DNA of 64,000 nucleotides from Fonticella tunisiensis (GCF_004364155.1 NZ_SOAZ01000004.1:117264-181263); one strand, 5' to 3'. Shown: positions 44,469-54,452, counted from the stretch's first letter. Translations and numbers: made by a program. Notes: generated by a model not told the origin, from the sequence alone.

Positions 44469-46499
44469 ATGAACTTTAAGACTGGGATTCATAGACAGAT
44501 AATCGCAGCGTTGTTGGATGCGAAAGAACCTGTTACAACTGTAAAGCTGGCCGAGGAGTTCGATCTATCCGAAAGGACGGTTCGAAACTATTTGAAGGAT
44601 ATAGGTGAAGAGCTTGAGGCAAATGGAATTGCCCTGATTAAAAAGCCCGGTGTCGGTGTTTACCTGGATATTGATGAAGAAAAAAGGGCAGAATTATTAA
44701 GGTCAATACAAAATGAGAATCCCATGGTAGGGGAATACTCACCTGAGGCCAGGAGAGAGTATATACTCGGAATACTTCTCAAAAACAGGGGTACCTATAC
44801 GATTCAGCTTTTGTCCGAAGAGCTCTACTGCAGCAAAAGCACCATAATCAACGATCTGGTGTACGTTGAAGAATGGCTTGAGGACAGGGGCCTTTGCTTA
44901 AGGCGAAGGCAAAATCAGGGGCTTTGGGTGGAAGGAAACGAAGATGACTTCAGAAGGGCCATGGCTGATTTGTTCTTTGAGAAGAAGGATAAAACCAACA
45001 GCGAAGGGTTATGCGAAAGTGAATTCGAAAACCTGGATGACAGGCTTGACCTTACAAACTACAAAAAGATAAGACAAATGTTTCCCAGGATAGACATATT
45101 GAAAATACAGCAAATAATACTGCAGGCTGAGGACAGGCTGAGATATTCCTTTACAGATCAGGCTTTTGTGAATCTTATTGTTCATATTGCAATAGCCATT
45201 GAAAGAATAAAGAATAACAGGAGCATAAGCATTGAGAAGAATTTTGAAGATATAATCGAAAATAATGAAAACGAATATAGAATAGCCGAATGGATAGTAA
45301 AAAGATTAAGCGAGGAATTTAAGATAAACATCCCCAGGGAGGAAATAATCTATATTACCCTTCATATATTGGGGGCGAAGATACAGGAACAGGTAAATCT
45401 TGAGGATTGCGATGCCCTTCTAAACTCACAGGAGGATGCTTATCAGGAGATGGCAAAGGAAATGATAGCCCTGGTTAGCCATATACTGAAGGTTGACTTA
45501 ACTAAGGACAAACTTCTGCAGCTGGCACTTGCACTCCATCTAAGGCCCACAATAGTAAAGCTAAAATATGGGCTCAAGCTTAGAAATCCTATGCTTGAGA
45601 GGATAAAAAATGAATATACGAGCATCTTCGGAGCGGTTTGGGCCTGCAGCAGCATATTTGAAAAGAATATGGGAGTTACCATAAATGAGGATGAAATAGG
45701 GTACATCACACTTCACTTTGCGGTTGCAATGGAGAGAGTTAGCAGCAAAATCAGGGCAGCAGTTATATGTTCCAGCGGAGTAGGAACCTCCCAGATGGTT
45801 GCGGCAAGGCTTTCAAAGAAGGTCGAGGAGCTTGAAGTAGTTGCGATTCTACCCTCCAAGAAGCTTGATGCAAAGATAATAGGACAAACTGATCTGATTA
45901 TAACGACAGTTCCTATTCAAAAGCCGGGAATCAACTCAGTTTATATTAGTACTCTGGTAGATGAAATGGATATTTTGAATATAAAAAAGGCAATAGCCAG
46001 GATTAAGGCATCGAGTAATGGACAAGCTGAAATAACCGAAACAACCTCGGAAGACTATGAGGACATAATTGACGGGGAGCTTTGCTTCATTGACAAGGAA
46101 AGAAAAGATTTTACCGAGATAATAAATTATTATGGAAGCATTATGGAGAAAAGGGGCTTCGTTAAGGAGGGCTTTTCAAGAAATATACTTGAGAGGGAAA
46201 TAAAATCTTCAACTTATATAGGCAGGGGAATTTCCATACCACACTCTACGGAGGAGTTTGTAATAAAGCCAAAGGTATGCATTATTTTGCTTAAAAATCC
46301 TATAAGTTGGAGAAACCATGAAATAAGGCTGATTATCATTCTGGCCTTGAAATTTAAAGATGTTGCTGCAACAAGAACCTTCTTTAAAAAGTTCTATAAT
46401 GTACTGGATAACGCTGAAGCAATAAATAGAGTCTTAAGCGCAGCATGTACAAGAGAAATTGTTGAGATTCTAAAAAATGGAGGCAGTCAAAATGGATAA
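44469..46499 (+). CDS. PRD-containing PTS transcriptional activator (MtlR/ManR type)
   Basis: 676 residues. Order: two N-terminal HTH domains (about 1-60 and 85-165), two PTS regulation domains with conserved His near 238 and 357, an EIIB-like domain with the Cys loop ICSSGVGTSQM near 433, and an EIIA-like domain (about 535-675) with GISIPHSTEEF His near 591. PTS phosphorylation at these sites sets its activity. It heads the PTS gene cluster and overlaps the EIIA gene by 8 bases, so it very likely controls that cluster. Confidence 0.93.
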   Translation: MNFKTGIHRQIIAALLDAKEPVTTVKLAEEFDLSERTVRNYLKDIGEELEANGIALIKKPGVGVYLDIDEEKRAELLRSIQNENPMVGEYSPEARREYILGILLKNRGTYTIQLLSEELYCSKSTIINDLVYVEEWLEDRGLCLRRRQNQGLWVEGNEDDFRRAMADLFFEKKDKTNSEGLCESEFENLDDRLDLTNYKKIRQMFPRIDILKIQQIILQAEDRLRYSFTDQAFVNLIVHIAIAIERIKNNRSISIEKNFEDIIENNENEYRIAEWIVKRLSEEFKINIPREEIIYITLHILGAKIQEQVNLEDCDALLNSQEDAYQEMAKEMIALVSHILKVDLTKDKLLQLALALHLRPTIVKLKYGLKLRNPMLERIKNEYTSIFGAVWACSSIFEKNMGVTINEDEIGYITLHFAVAMERVSSKIRAAVICSSGVGTSQMVAARLSKKVEELEVVAILPSKKLDAKIIGQTDLIITTVPIQKPGINSVYISTLVDEMDILNIKKAIARIKASSNGQAEITETTSEDYEDIIDGELCFIDKERKDFTEIINYYGSIMEKRGFVKEGFSRNILEREIKSSTYIGRGISIPHSTEEFVIKPKVCIILLKNPISWRNHEIRLIIILALKFKDVAATRTFFKKFYNVLDNAEAINRVLSAACTREIVEILKNGGSQNG

Positions 46500-46929
46500 G
46501 CTAATAAACAGGGATATGATAGTACTTGATATGGAGGCAAGCTCAAAGGACGAGGTAATAGAGAAGCTTGCAAGAATAATTGAAAAACAGGGAAGATTAA
46601 TAGATTTAGATGAATATCTTGCACAGGTTCATAGGAGGGAGGAGGAATTTCCAACCTCAGTTGGCTTTGGTGTGAGCATACCCCACGGAAAGTGTGAAGC
46701 TGTCAGGGATGCAGCAGTTGCCTTTGCAAGACTTAAAAATCCGGTGCAGTGGAGTGCAGATGAGAAGGTCAGATATGTATTCCTTCTTGCAGTTCCGGAG
46801 AAGGAAGCAGGAAACACACACCTTCAGATACTTGCTCAGCTGTCTAGAAAGATAATGAGAGAAGAGTTTAGAGAAAGGCTGGAAAACTCACAGGGAATAG
46901 ATGAAATAGCAAGCGTTCTTGAAATGTAA
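46492..46929 (+). CDS. PTS fructose-type EIIA component
   Basis: 145 residues from the ATG at 46492 (MDKLINRDMIVLDM), with ggaggcag upstream. The phospho-acceptor His65 lies in GVSIPHGKC. It overlaps the end of the regulator gene. It takes phosphate from HPr and passes it to the EIIB encoded at 48.9 kb. Confidence 0.93.
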   Translation: MDKLINRDMIVLDMEASSKDEVIEKLARIIEKQGRLIDLDEYLAQVHRREEEFPTSVGFGVSIPHGKCEAVRDAAVAFARLKNPVQWSADEKVRYVFLLAVPEKEAGNTHLQILAQLSRKIMREEFRERLENSQGIDEIASVLEM

Positions 46930-46941
46930 GGGGGAAAATTT

Positions 46942-47622
46942 ATGTTATATATGTTAGACACGGCAGATTTAAAGGCGATAGAAAGAGCATTTGATCTGTA
47001 CCCAATGAGCGGGGTAACGACAAATCCTACAATAATTACAAAGGAAAAGAGAGATTTTCTAAGCATTCTAAGGGATATTAGAAGCATAATCGGAAAGGAC
47101 ACCATGCTTCATGTACAGGCTCTTTCAAAGACTGCGGATGAAATCATCAGGGAAGCAGAATTTTTAAATGAGTCAATAGGTGGAAACCTATATATAAAGA
47201 TACCTGTAATTCCTGAAGGAATCAAGGCAATAAAGATGTTAAAGAAAAGAGGGATCAAAACAACCGCAACAGCTATTTTCACAGCTGAGCAGGCCTTTAT
47301 GGCAGTCAATGCAGGTGCTGAATTTACGGCTCCCTATGTAAATAGAATAGATAATATCAGCGGCAACGGGGCTCGGGTTGTTGAGGAAATAGTCAGGCTC
47401 TTTGAAGTACATGGCTTAGACAGCAAGGTTCTTGCAGCATCCTTCAAGAACGTGGAGCAGGTGCACAGGGTTCTCCTGAGTGGAGCACAGTCCATAACAG
47501 TAAGCCCCGAGATAATGGATCGGCTTCTTGCCCACCCACTTACAGATTGGAGCGTTGACCGATTTATAAGCGATTGGGAAGGGGTATATGGAAAGGGCAA
47601 ATTAACCAATAATCTTTATTAA
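46942..47622 (+). CDS. fsa: Fructose-6-phosphate aldolase / transaldolase-like protein (FSA type)
   Basis: 226 residues, the short TalB-like subfamily. The Schiff-base Lys86 lies in NLYIKIPVI, and MSGVTTNPTII is the N-terminal signature. FSA enzymes cleave fructose-6-phosphate or 1-deoxy-fructose-6-phosphate. In E. coli the paralogue talC/fsaB sits with PTS and pfl-type genes, as here. In this cluster the likely substrate is a deoxy-ketose phosphate made by the radical enzyme. Confidence 0.9.
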   Translation: MLYMLDTADLKAIERAFDLYPMSGVTTNPTIITKEKRDFLSILRDIRSIIGKDTMLHVQALSKTADEIIREAEFLNESIGGNLYIKIPVIPEGIKAIKMLKKRGIKTTATAIFTAEQAFMAVNAGAEFTAPYVNRIDNISGNGARVVEEIVRLFEVHGLDSKVLAASFKNVEQVHRVLLSGAQSITVSPEIMDRLLAHPLTDWSVDRFISDWEGVYGKGKLTNNLY

Positions 47623-47714
47623 CGATAATAATTCCTCTCTGCAATGGGGAAAAGCAACATTTTACAGGAATTGTGGAGAGGGATTATAAATATAAATAAA
47701 AAGGGGGAGAAAAA

Positions 47715-48815
47715 ATGAATGATTTAAAGGAGCTCTTCAAAAACACAAGACAGCACCTTATGACAGGGGTTTCCTATATGATACCCTTTGTAGTAGCGGG
47801 AGGAGTACTCCTGGCACTTTCGGTATTGCTTTACGGATCGGCAGCGGTACCACCAGAGGGAACTGCACTAAATGACCTCTTCAACATCGGTGCAGCAGGA
47901 CTTGGACTAATGGTTCCAATACTCGCAGGATTTATAGCTTTTTCAATGGCAGATAGGCCTGGTATTGCTCCAGGAGCTATCGGTGGTTACCTTGCCAACA
48001 AAATTGGAGCAGGCTTCCTTGGTGGAATCGTAGCGGGTTTGCTTGCAGGTTTAGTTGTATTCTACTTGAAGAAGATCAAGGTTCCAACAATAATGAGATC
48101 CGTAATGCCCATATTTGTTATTCCACTGGTTGGAACAGTTATAGTTGGAGGATTAATGGTTTGGGTTGTTGGATCTCCAATAGCAGGAATTATGTCTGCA
48201 ATGAAGGCATGGCTTGAGGGGCTTGGAACCGGTAACCTGGTAATACTTGGAATTATACTTGGTGCCATGATAGCCTTTGACATGGGTGGTCCGGTAAACA
48301 AGGTTGCATACGGATTTGGAGCAGCCATGGTTGGAACAATTGATCCATCAACTGGAATGGCAAGTCCAATAGCTCTTAAAATTATGGCTGCAATCGGGGT
48401 TGCCATATGTACGCCTCCAATAGGAATGGGAGTTGCAACATTGCTGGCTCCTAAGAAGTACAGCATGGAAGAAAAGGAAGCAGGAAAGGCCGGCATACTA
48501 ATGGGATTAATCGGCATTACAGAGGGAGCTATTCCTTTTGCTGCAGCTGACCCAATTAGAGTTATACCTTCAATCATTGTAGGTTCAGCTGCCGGCGCAG
48601 TTACTTCAATGATATTCGGAGCAGGAAACCCAGCACCATGGGGCGGCTGGATAGTACTTCCAGTAGCTTCAGGGAAGTTTGGCTACATTATAGCTACTTT
48701 AGTAGGCGTTGCAGTAACAGCAGTTATGGTTAATCTCATAAAGAAGCCAGTTTCAGAGAAGAAGGAGAGCAGTACTGTTGCTTCAAGTGATGAAATAGAT
48801 ATATCCTTCGAGTAA
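47715..48815 (+). CDS. PTS fructose-type EIIC permease
   Basis: 366 residues with about nine membrane segments and the fructose-family signature region (GFIAFSMADRPGIAPGAIGGYLA near 75). The motif GITEGAIPFAA near 273 holds the sugar-binding Glu. It is the membrane channel of this PTS. Start after agggggagaaaaa. Similar to FrwC. Confidence 0.93.
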   Translation: MNDLKELFKNTRQHLMTGVSYMIPFVVAGGVLLALSVLLYGSAAVPPEGTALNDLFNIGAAGLGLMVPILAGFIAFSMADRPGIAPGAIGGYLANKIGAGFLGGIVAGLLAGLVVFYLKKIKVPTIMRSVMPIFVIPLVGTVIVGGLMVWVVGSPIAGIMSAMKAWLEGLGTGNLVILGIILGAMIAFDMGGPVNKVAYGFGAAMVGTIDPSTGMASPIALKIMAAIGVAICTPPIGMGVATLLAPKKYSMEEKEAGKAGILMGLIGITEGAIPFAAADPIRVIPSIIVGSAAGAVTSMIFGAGNPAPWGGWIVLPVASGKFGYIIATLVGVAVTAVMVNLIKKPVSEKKESSTVASSDEIDISFE

Positions 48816-48885
48816 GTTTTAGTCATTGTTAGCAATATAATTTGTAAACTATATATCATAAAACATCAGTTGGAGGATGAATCTT

Positions 48886-49203
48886 ATGAAACTTTTAGCA
48901 GTTACAGCATGTCCATCAGGAGTTGCCCACACCTATATGGCGGCAGAAGCACTCGAGAGAGCTGCAAAGGCAAAGGGAATCGAGATAAAGGTCGAAACCC
49001 AGGGCTCCATAGGAATTGAAAACAGAATAACTATGGAGGATGTTAAAAATGCTGATGCGGTTATCCTTACAAAGGACATGGGCATAAAGGAAAGGGAAAG
49101 ATTTAACGGTAAGCCAATAGTCAACGTAGGAGTTGGCGACGCTATTAAAAAGGCAGACCAGATAATCGACAAAATAATAGCATACTTAAACAACAAGAAG
49201 TAA
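48886..49203 (+). CDS. PTS fructose-type EIIB component
   Basis: 105 residues from the ATG at 48886 (MKLLAVTACPSGVAHTYMAA). An ATG at 48877 sits on the ggagg site. The phospho-Cys9 is in TACPSGVAHT. It phosphorylates the incoming sugar together with the EIIC. Similar to FrwB. Confidence 0.93.
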   Translation: MKLLAVTACPSGVAHTYMAAEALERAAKAKGIEIKVETQGSIGIENRITMEDVKNADAVILTKDMGIKERERFNGKPIVNVGVGDAIKKADQIIDKIIAYLNNKK

Positions 49204-49211
49204 GCGATATA

Positions 49212-49252
49212 AAAGCAGGTACCGGCGCAGAGGTTGCTGGTACCTGTTTTTT
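49212..49252 (+). terminator. Terminator of PTS operon
   Basis: agcaggtacc ... ggtacctgttttttt around a GC-rich loop. Confidence 0.85.
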
Positions 49253-49257
49253 TACTT

Positions 49258-50082
49258 CTACAGTCCGCCAACTACTGCTTTAAATCCATATCCTTCCATA
49301 AGATTCCTAACCCTTTCTACTTCACCTTCTGAAGGGGGCTTAACATCCTTAAGCTGGTACTTTCTGTTTAGAAATTCATATTTGCCCTTTCCATACTGGT
49401 GGAAGGGGAGAAGGTGAATCTCCTTAAGCCCCAGTTCCTTAACAAGACGGGCTATTGCCTTAAGGTTTTCCTCATCCATATTATATCCGGGTATCAAAGG
49501 GATTCTTGGTATAACGTGTTTTCCACTTTCAACGAGCATCCTCAAATTGGATTCAATAAGCCTGACGTCCGCACCAAGGACTGCAGCGGCCCTATCAGCA
49601 TCCATTATTTTAAGGTCAAAGAGTATGGTGTCAAGGTTTTCTGCCATTGCCTTAAGTCCCTCGGTGCTTCCCTGTCCACTGGTTTCAATGGCTGTGTCTA
49701 TTCCCAGTCTCTTTAACTCCCTTAGAAGCTCAGCAGCAAAGGGGGCCTGGGATAAAACCTCTCCACCGGAGAGGGTTACCCCTCCTCCTGAGGTGTTGTA
49801 AAATATGGAGTCCTTCATAACCTCTTTTATTATATCTTCTATAGTGTAATACTTTCCGAATATCTCTATGGCGCCTGAGGGGCACTCATCGGGGTCCATG
49901 GAACAGAAGCTGCAGTGAATACATCTGCTGTTTACACGAACCTTTTCAGGCTTGTAGCTCTGTGATTCGGGGTTGCTGCACCAGGGGCAGTGGAGAGGAC
50001 AGCCCTTGAAGAAGACAACTGTCCTTATGCCCTCCCCATCATGAATACAATATCTTTGAATGTTGAATATTAATGCCTTCAT
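49258..50082 (-). CDS. Glycyl radical enzyme activating enzyme (PflC-like radical SAM)
   Basis: 274 residues. The radical SAM CxxxCxxC cluster is C28, C32 and C35 (GCPLHCPWC), and an added ferredoxin-like cluster has Cys54, 57, 60 and 67 (CIHCSFCSMDPDEC). This type accompanies dehydratase/lyase-class glycyl radical enzymes and not classic PFL. It abstracts H from the Gly of the partner enzyme encoded 11 bases upstream on the same strand. O2-sensitive. Confidence 0.93.
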   Translation of the reverse strand: MKALIFNIQRYCIHDGEGIRTVVFFKGCPLHCPWCSNPESQSYKPEKVRVNSRCIHCSFCSMDPDECPSGAIEIFGKYYTIEDIIKEVMKDSIFYNTSGGGVTLSGGEVLSQAPFAAELLRELKRLGIDTAIETSGQGSTEGLKAMAENLDTILFDLKIMDADRAAAVLGADVRLIESNLRMLVESGKHVIPRIPLIPGYNMDEENLKAIARLVKELGLKEIHLLPFHQYGKGKYEFLNRKYQLKDVKPPSEGEVERVRNLMEGYGFKAVVGGL

Positions 50083-50093
50083 ATAATCACATC

Positions 50094-52394
50094 CTATAGA
50101 CAGTGTTCTGTTCTCGCAATGATGTCCTTCTGAATTTCCCTGCTTAATTCAATGAAGAAGGCGCTGTATCCGGCAACCCTTACCACAAGGCCCTTGTAGT
50201 TTTCAGGATGGAGCATAGCATCCCTCAGTGTATCTGCTGATATTACATTGAACTGTATATGCTGTATCTTAAGCTTCATAAAGGCCAGGAGGTAGTTTGC
50301 CATCTTATTGATTCCCTCCTGTCCCTCAAGGGTCTTTGGAGAGAACTTAACGTTCAGGAGGCTTCCATTTGAAGTAAGGTAGTTATCAAGCTTGCTTACG
50401 GACTTTAATACTGCCGTTGGACCAAGCCTATCCCTTCCGACCATAGGAGAAAGTCCTCCATCTGCCAGCTGTTCCCTGGCCTTTCTTCCGTCAGGAGTTG
50501 CTCCAACTGCAGCTCCAAGGGGAACGTGGGCTGAAACGGTGTAGGAACCAGGAGTAAATATCCCTCCACGAGGATTGGTGTACTTTTCAACCTGCAGGTT
50601 GTAGTGGCGGAGTATGTCTGAGCCTATATCGTCAACCTCGTCGTTATCGTTTCCGTATTTATCGTATTTGTTTATAAGCCTTATTCTAAGCTTTTCGTAT
50701 TCCTCTCCCTCAAAGTTTGAATCCAGGGCGTTTATAAGCTCCTCAAAGGATATTCGCTTCTCCTCGAAAACTATCTTTTTAAGGGCGTATAGGGAGTCGC
50801 TGAGATTTGCTATACCTATTCCCTGAACCCCTGAGAAGTTGTATTTTGCTCCACCAGAGGTAACGTCCATACCTTTAGATAGGCAGTCATCTACAAAGCA
50901 TGAAAGGAAGGGGATTGGGGCATAGTCCCTATGGCCAATATCTACGATGTTTGAGCCCTCAGCCATAAGGCTTACATAGTGGTCTATCTTTTCCTTTATT
51001 CTGGTTATGATCTTTTCATAGGTAACGTCCCTGGAGTATTTAAACTCCTTTAGGGTAAGCTCCATTACCTTTAGAAGGTTAAAGAGGGCAATATCATGAA
51101 GTCCGTAGGTTTTTCCAGGGATGGAAAGCTCCACACAACCAACTATCGCGTAGTCCCTTGCATCTTCAAGGGAAACCCCTCTGTTTAAAAAGCCTGGAAC
51201 GATAACCTCATCGTTGAATATCTGTGGTATACCGGTACCAAACCTTATAGTTTCAACGGTCTTGTTAAGGAAGGGCCTTTCAATAAATTCATTTAACCTT
51301 ACAGCAAGGTTTGGCTGTGGAAGGAGAACGTCCTGGTAGGTTTCGAGGCACAGATAGGACAGTTCATTTACCGCTGAGCGCCCGCTTGGGGTCAGGCCTC
51401 CAAGGGCCACTGTATATCCCGTTGGGAAGCCTGCAAAGTATCTTGCGCTCTCTTCACTTCTAATTAAAACAACATCGTTCATCTTTATCCAAAGGCACTC
51501 AAGCACTTCCTTTATATATTCAAGGGGGACACCCTTTTCTATGTCCTTCTTGTAAAAGCTGTACATGAACTGGTCAAATCTTCCAGTTGATATGGAGCTT
51601 GCGTTTGACTCGTACTGTGCAATTACGTTTAAATACCAAAACAGCTGGCAGGCCTCATGGAAGCTATCGGGCTTTTCCCTTGAAACCTTACTTGATATTC
51701 TGGCTATTTCCAGGAGTTCACTCCTTCTTGTTTCATTTTCTTCCCTGGCTGCGTACTGCTCCGCAAGTTTTGCATATCTTAGTATGTGCCTTTGGGAAGC
51801 CTCAAGAACGATTAGTGCTGCTCTGTAAAAATCGTTTTCTGGATGGGATTTTGACAATCTCTTTACCCTTTCAACTACATATCCAAGGCCATTGTTTAAT
51901 GCACTGCTGAGGTCCATTATGATATGGCCCTGTCCCTTGTCGGTTTGGTTAAGCTTGAAGATGTTCAGAGAAATCGCTTCCTTTATTTCATCTCTCAGCT
52001 TTCCGTTAATGGAATCCTTTAGGGATCTGCCGGCCCAATAGGGGTAAAGCTCTTCCCTGTAGATTTTCTTATCCTCTTCTGATATATAGAAAGGGTCCTG
52101 GGGCCTTGCGTGAATTGTATCGAGCTCCTTTAGTATCCAGTAGGGATCCATCTCAGGAGAGATTATACCACTTCTTGGCTTTATCGTTCTGTTACCTGCG
52201 ATTAATTCACCTTCCCTTATCGAAATAGCGACCTTATCGAGTATATTGGCGGTTGCCTTCGCTCTTCTTATAATAACAGGTTCCCCCTCTGTCTGCTTGT
52301 AGCTTTCAGTGTACAATAATGCCCTCTCAAGGGATATCTCCCTCTTGTTTTCAAATAATTGCTTTTTCAACAAGTCAATACGATCCTTTAACAT
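50094..52394 (-). CDS. Glycyl radical enzyme, PflD/YbiW type (candidate 1,5-anhydroglucitol-6-phosphate lyase)
   Basis: 766 residues. The radical Gly742 lies in RVAGYSAFF near the C-terminus. The thiyl Cys420 and base Glu422 lie in VGCVEL, a CxE pattern of dehydratase and lyase classes rather than the CC pair of pyruvate formate-lyase. The neighbours (fructose-type PTS, FSA aldolase, PflC-type activase) reproduce the E. coli frw/pflDC/talC set. PflD-type enzymes are reported to open 1,5-anhydroglucitol-6-phosphate to 1-deoxy-fructose-6-phosphate, which FSA then cleaves. The substrate here is inferred from this context. Start ATG after ataggggagaaaatc. Confidence 0.85.
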   Translation of the reverse strand: MLKDRIDLLKKQLFENKREISLERALLYTESYKQTEGEPVIIRRAKATANILDKVAISIREGELIAGNRTIKPRSGIISPEMDPYWILKELDTIHARPQDPFYISEEDKKIYREELYPYWAGRSLKDSINGKLRDEIKEAISLNIFKLNQTDKGQGHIIMDLSSALNNGLGYVVERVKRLSKSHPENDFYRAALIVLEASQRHILRYAKLAEQYAAREENETRRSELLEIARISSKVSREKPDSFHEACQLFWYLNVIAQYESNASSISTGRFDQFMYSFYKKDIEKGVPLEYIKEVLECLWIKMNDVVLIRSEESARYFAGFPTGYTVALGGLTPSGRSAVNELSYLCLETYQDVLLPQPNLAVRLNEFIERPFLNKTVETIRFGTGIPQIFNDEVIVPGFLNRGVSLEDARDYAIVGCVELSIPGKTYGLHDIALFNLLKVMELTLKEFKYSRDVTYEKIITRIKEKIDHYVSLMAEGSNIVDIGHRDYAPIPFLSCFVDDCLSKGMDVTSGGAKYNFSGVQGIGIANLSDSLYALKKIVFEEKRISFEELINALDSNFEGEEYEKLRIRLINKYDKYGNDNDEVDDIGSDILRHYNLQVEKYTNPRGGIFTPGSYTVSAHVPLGAAVGATPDGRKAREQLADGGLSPMVGRDRLGPTAVLKSVSKLDNYLTSNGSLLNVKFSPKTLEGQEGINKMANYLLAFMKLKIQHIQFNVISADTLRDAMLHPENYKGLVVRVAGYSAFFIELSREIQKDIIARTEHCL

Positions 52395-52606
52395 TGATTT
52401 TCTCCCCTATAACATCTTTAAAATTGTTTTTTATTATTTATTATTGTTTAATATTATTTTATTACTTTTTTAGAGGGAGTTCAATATATTTTTAGAATGT
52501 ATTTAACAATTTATTTGATTAAATAATAGTAAATAAGATAAAATAATATTATCTTACTAATGTTGATATTATTGTTATTAAATAAAATTAAACGGGTGGT
52601 GGTTTT
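52395..52606. promoter_or_regulatory. Divergent control region of radical enzyme and DeoR genes
   Basis: A very AT-rich 212-base region with near-repeats attattgtttaatatta (about 52442) and attattgttattaaata (about 52570) and an inverted repeat gataaaataatattatc (about 52537). These are candidate operators for the adjacent DeoR regulator, but no single site is certain. Confidence 0.4.
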
Positions 52607-53368
52607 GTGTTTGCATCGGAGAGACTCGAGGAAATAGTTAAAATACTTAACAGGGAAGGGAAGGTAGTTGTAAAGGAGCTGAGCCAACTTTTCAATGTAA
52701 CTGAAGACTGCATAAGGAAGGACTTAAAAAACCTTGAAAATCAAAAGCTTATCAAAAGGACCTATGGGGGAGCAGTGCTCCTGAGAAGCACTGCCAGGGA
52801 GGAGAAAATAGAAAATAGAAAAGAAAGGGACCTTGAAGCTAAAAGGATTATTGCAGAGAAGGCCTTTGGGCTCATCGAGGAAAACGAGACTATTTTCCTT
52901 GATATATCAACGATAAATATACTTCTTTCTGAGATAATCGCAAAAAGCAGCAAAAGGCTTACCGTTATCACAAATATGCTGGATATAGTGAAGTCATTTT
53001 CAAACAATAATACCTGTAAGGTAATATGCACCGGTGGAGTATTCAACAAGGAACTGGACGGGTTTATAGGGGCTGCAGCCATAGAGAGCATATCTAAATA
53101 CAAGGTCAGCAAGGCCTTTATAGGGAGCTGCGGTATAGATATATATGATGGGAGCATAACAACCTTCGATGTCGAGGACGGCAATACAAAGAAGGCCATT
53201 ATGCAATCCAGCAGGAAGGTGTTTCTGGTTATGGAAAATAAGAAGTTCTATATAGACGGCACCTACAAGTTTGCCCACCTTCAGGATGTAAACAGTGTTA
53301 TTACTGAGGAGAGGCCAAACGATAACTTGCTTGAAATACTTGCAAGCAACGATACGAGTGTAATATAG
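52607..53368 (+). CDS. DeoR family transcriptional regulator
   Basis: 253 residues starting at GTG 52607. N-terminal winged HTH with the DeoR signature (RLEEIVKILNREGKVVVKELSQLF, then IRKDLKNLENQKLIKRTYGGAV) and a C-terminal sugar-phosphate-binding domain (FIGSCGIDIYDG). DeoR repressors sense sugar phosphates of the pathway they control. Being divergent from the radical enzyme gene, it probably represses that pair. Confidence 0.92.
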   Translation: MFASERLEEIVKILNREGKVVVKELSQLFNVTEDCIRKDLKNLENQKLIKRTYGGAVLLRSTAREEKIENRKERDLEAKRIIAEKAFGLIEENETIFLDISTINILLSEIIAKSSKRLTVITNMLDIVKSFSNNNTCKVICTGGVFNKELDGFIGAAAIESISKYKVSKAFIGSCGIDIYDGSITTFDVEDGNTKKAIMQSSRKVFLVMENKKFYIDGTYKFAHLQDVNSVITEERPNDNLLEILASNDTSVI

Positions 53369-53409
53369 GGGGTAAATTTATTGTGTGGGGGCGCAGGAAC
53401 ATTGGGACG

Positions 53410-53490
53410 TTTTACAGTTGCTTACGAATAGAAAATTCTTTCATTGCCTTTTATAGAGTAAATTTAAACTTTAATTCATGCCCCCTTACA
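53410..53490. repeat. Second dispersed repeat (partner at 43.8 kb)
   Basis: cttacgaatagaaaattctt and ccttttatagagtaaattta match 43850-43925. A gggacg motif precedes it. Confidence 0.6.
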
Positions 53491-53504
53491 AATATCGTGA
53501 ACTA

Positions 53505-54008
53505 TCATTTAAATTGAATTACTTCACCTAATTTAAATATCTTTTCTTCATTGCTACCACTATCTGTTGTCCAAGAAACTCTTACCTCTGCTGTATTAAA
53601 AATATTCCTAATGGCTTGTTCATTTAACCCCTTGGAGTAGAATACAAATTTATTGCTATATTTAGCGAATTTTTCTTCTGAATTGTCCTGGCTGTATGAT
53701 TGTCCAAACCAATATCGTTCTCTGTCGTATGAATTAGCAATCTTTTTAATGTCAGGTATTATAATTTTTCTGTTTGATATTTTGTTTGAGTGCTTTACAT
53801 CCAAAGTAAATTCCATGTTTTTGAAGTCATTCTTTGAAGCATTTTCTAGCTGCCCGGTCCCTACAGATTGAAATTCTATGTCTGTCAAATTAGACACATT
53901 AAATTTCAAACTAATTTCAGGTTCTTTTTTAATTTTTTCTGTACTACAAGCGGCTATAATTAATAATGGGCTTAATAAGAATATAATGATCATAATAATT
54001 CTTTTCAC
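53505..54008 (-). CDS. Predicted lipoprotein of unknown function
   Basis: 167 residues. A signal sequence ends in the lipobox IIAAC with Cys21, so a lipid anchor on the outer face is expected. The mature part is hydrophilic and probably beta-rich, with no recognised domain. Start ATG is preceded by aaaggaggtat on the minus strand. Monocistronic. Confidence 0.8.
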   Translation of the reverse strand: MKRIIMIIIFLLSPLLIIAACSTEKIKKEPEISLKFNVSNLTDIEFQSVGTGQLENASKNDFKNMEFTLDVKHSNKISNRKIIIPDIKKIANSYDRERYWFGQSYSQDNSEEKFAKYSNKFVFYSKGLNEQAIRNIFNTAEVRVSWTTDSGSNEEKIFKLGEVIQFK

Positions 54009-54305
54009 TGCTTATACCTCCTTTGATATATTATATCGTTACGTACCGATTAAATTTTACCGGAGGCTAACATTACATTCCAATATCTATTATATCTGTT
54101 CATACATAGGTTTCCAATTATAAAATTAAAAGTAAAGTATAGTAACCTGTATAATTCATTAAGTTATGAATTAAGATAATTTTATTTTTGAGCTTGGAGA
54201 ACTATAAGCTCTCTCAAATTTTGCAATGACTGAGTGGCTGAAGAAGGCTGCATAAAACCCATGAAATACTTGATCTATTAAGATATAATTATTCTTAAGA
54301 CTAAA

Positions 54306-54428
54306 AGATGCTGCGATAAAAAATATATTTAATTTACCAATACGCTTGCACATGGAAGTTCCATAAGAGCCTCCAATTGCTTGCTAAATGTGAATTTTAT
54401 ATATAAAAAACTGGCACAACGGGTTAAA
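54306..54428. repeat. Degenerate short copy of MITE-like repeat
   Basis: gatgctgcgataaaaaatatat...ctggcacaacgggttaa, with several changes in the middle and a shortened right core end (tatatataaaaaact). It ends 25 bases before the response regulator gene. Confidence 0.8.
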
Positions 54429-54452
54429 TAATCAGGAAAGAGAGGGATAAAA

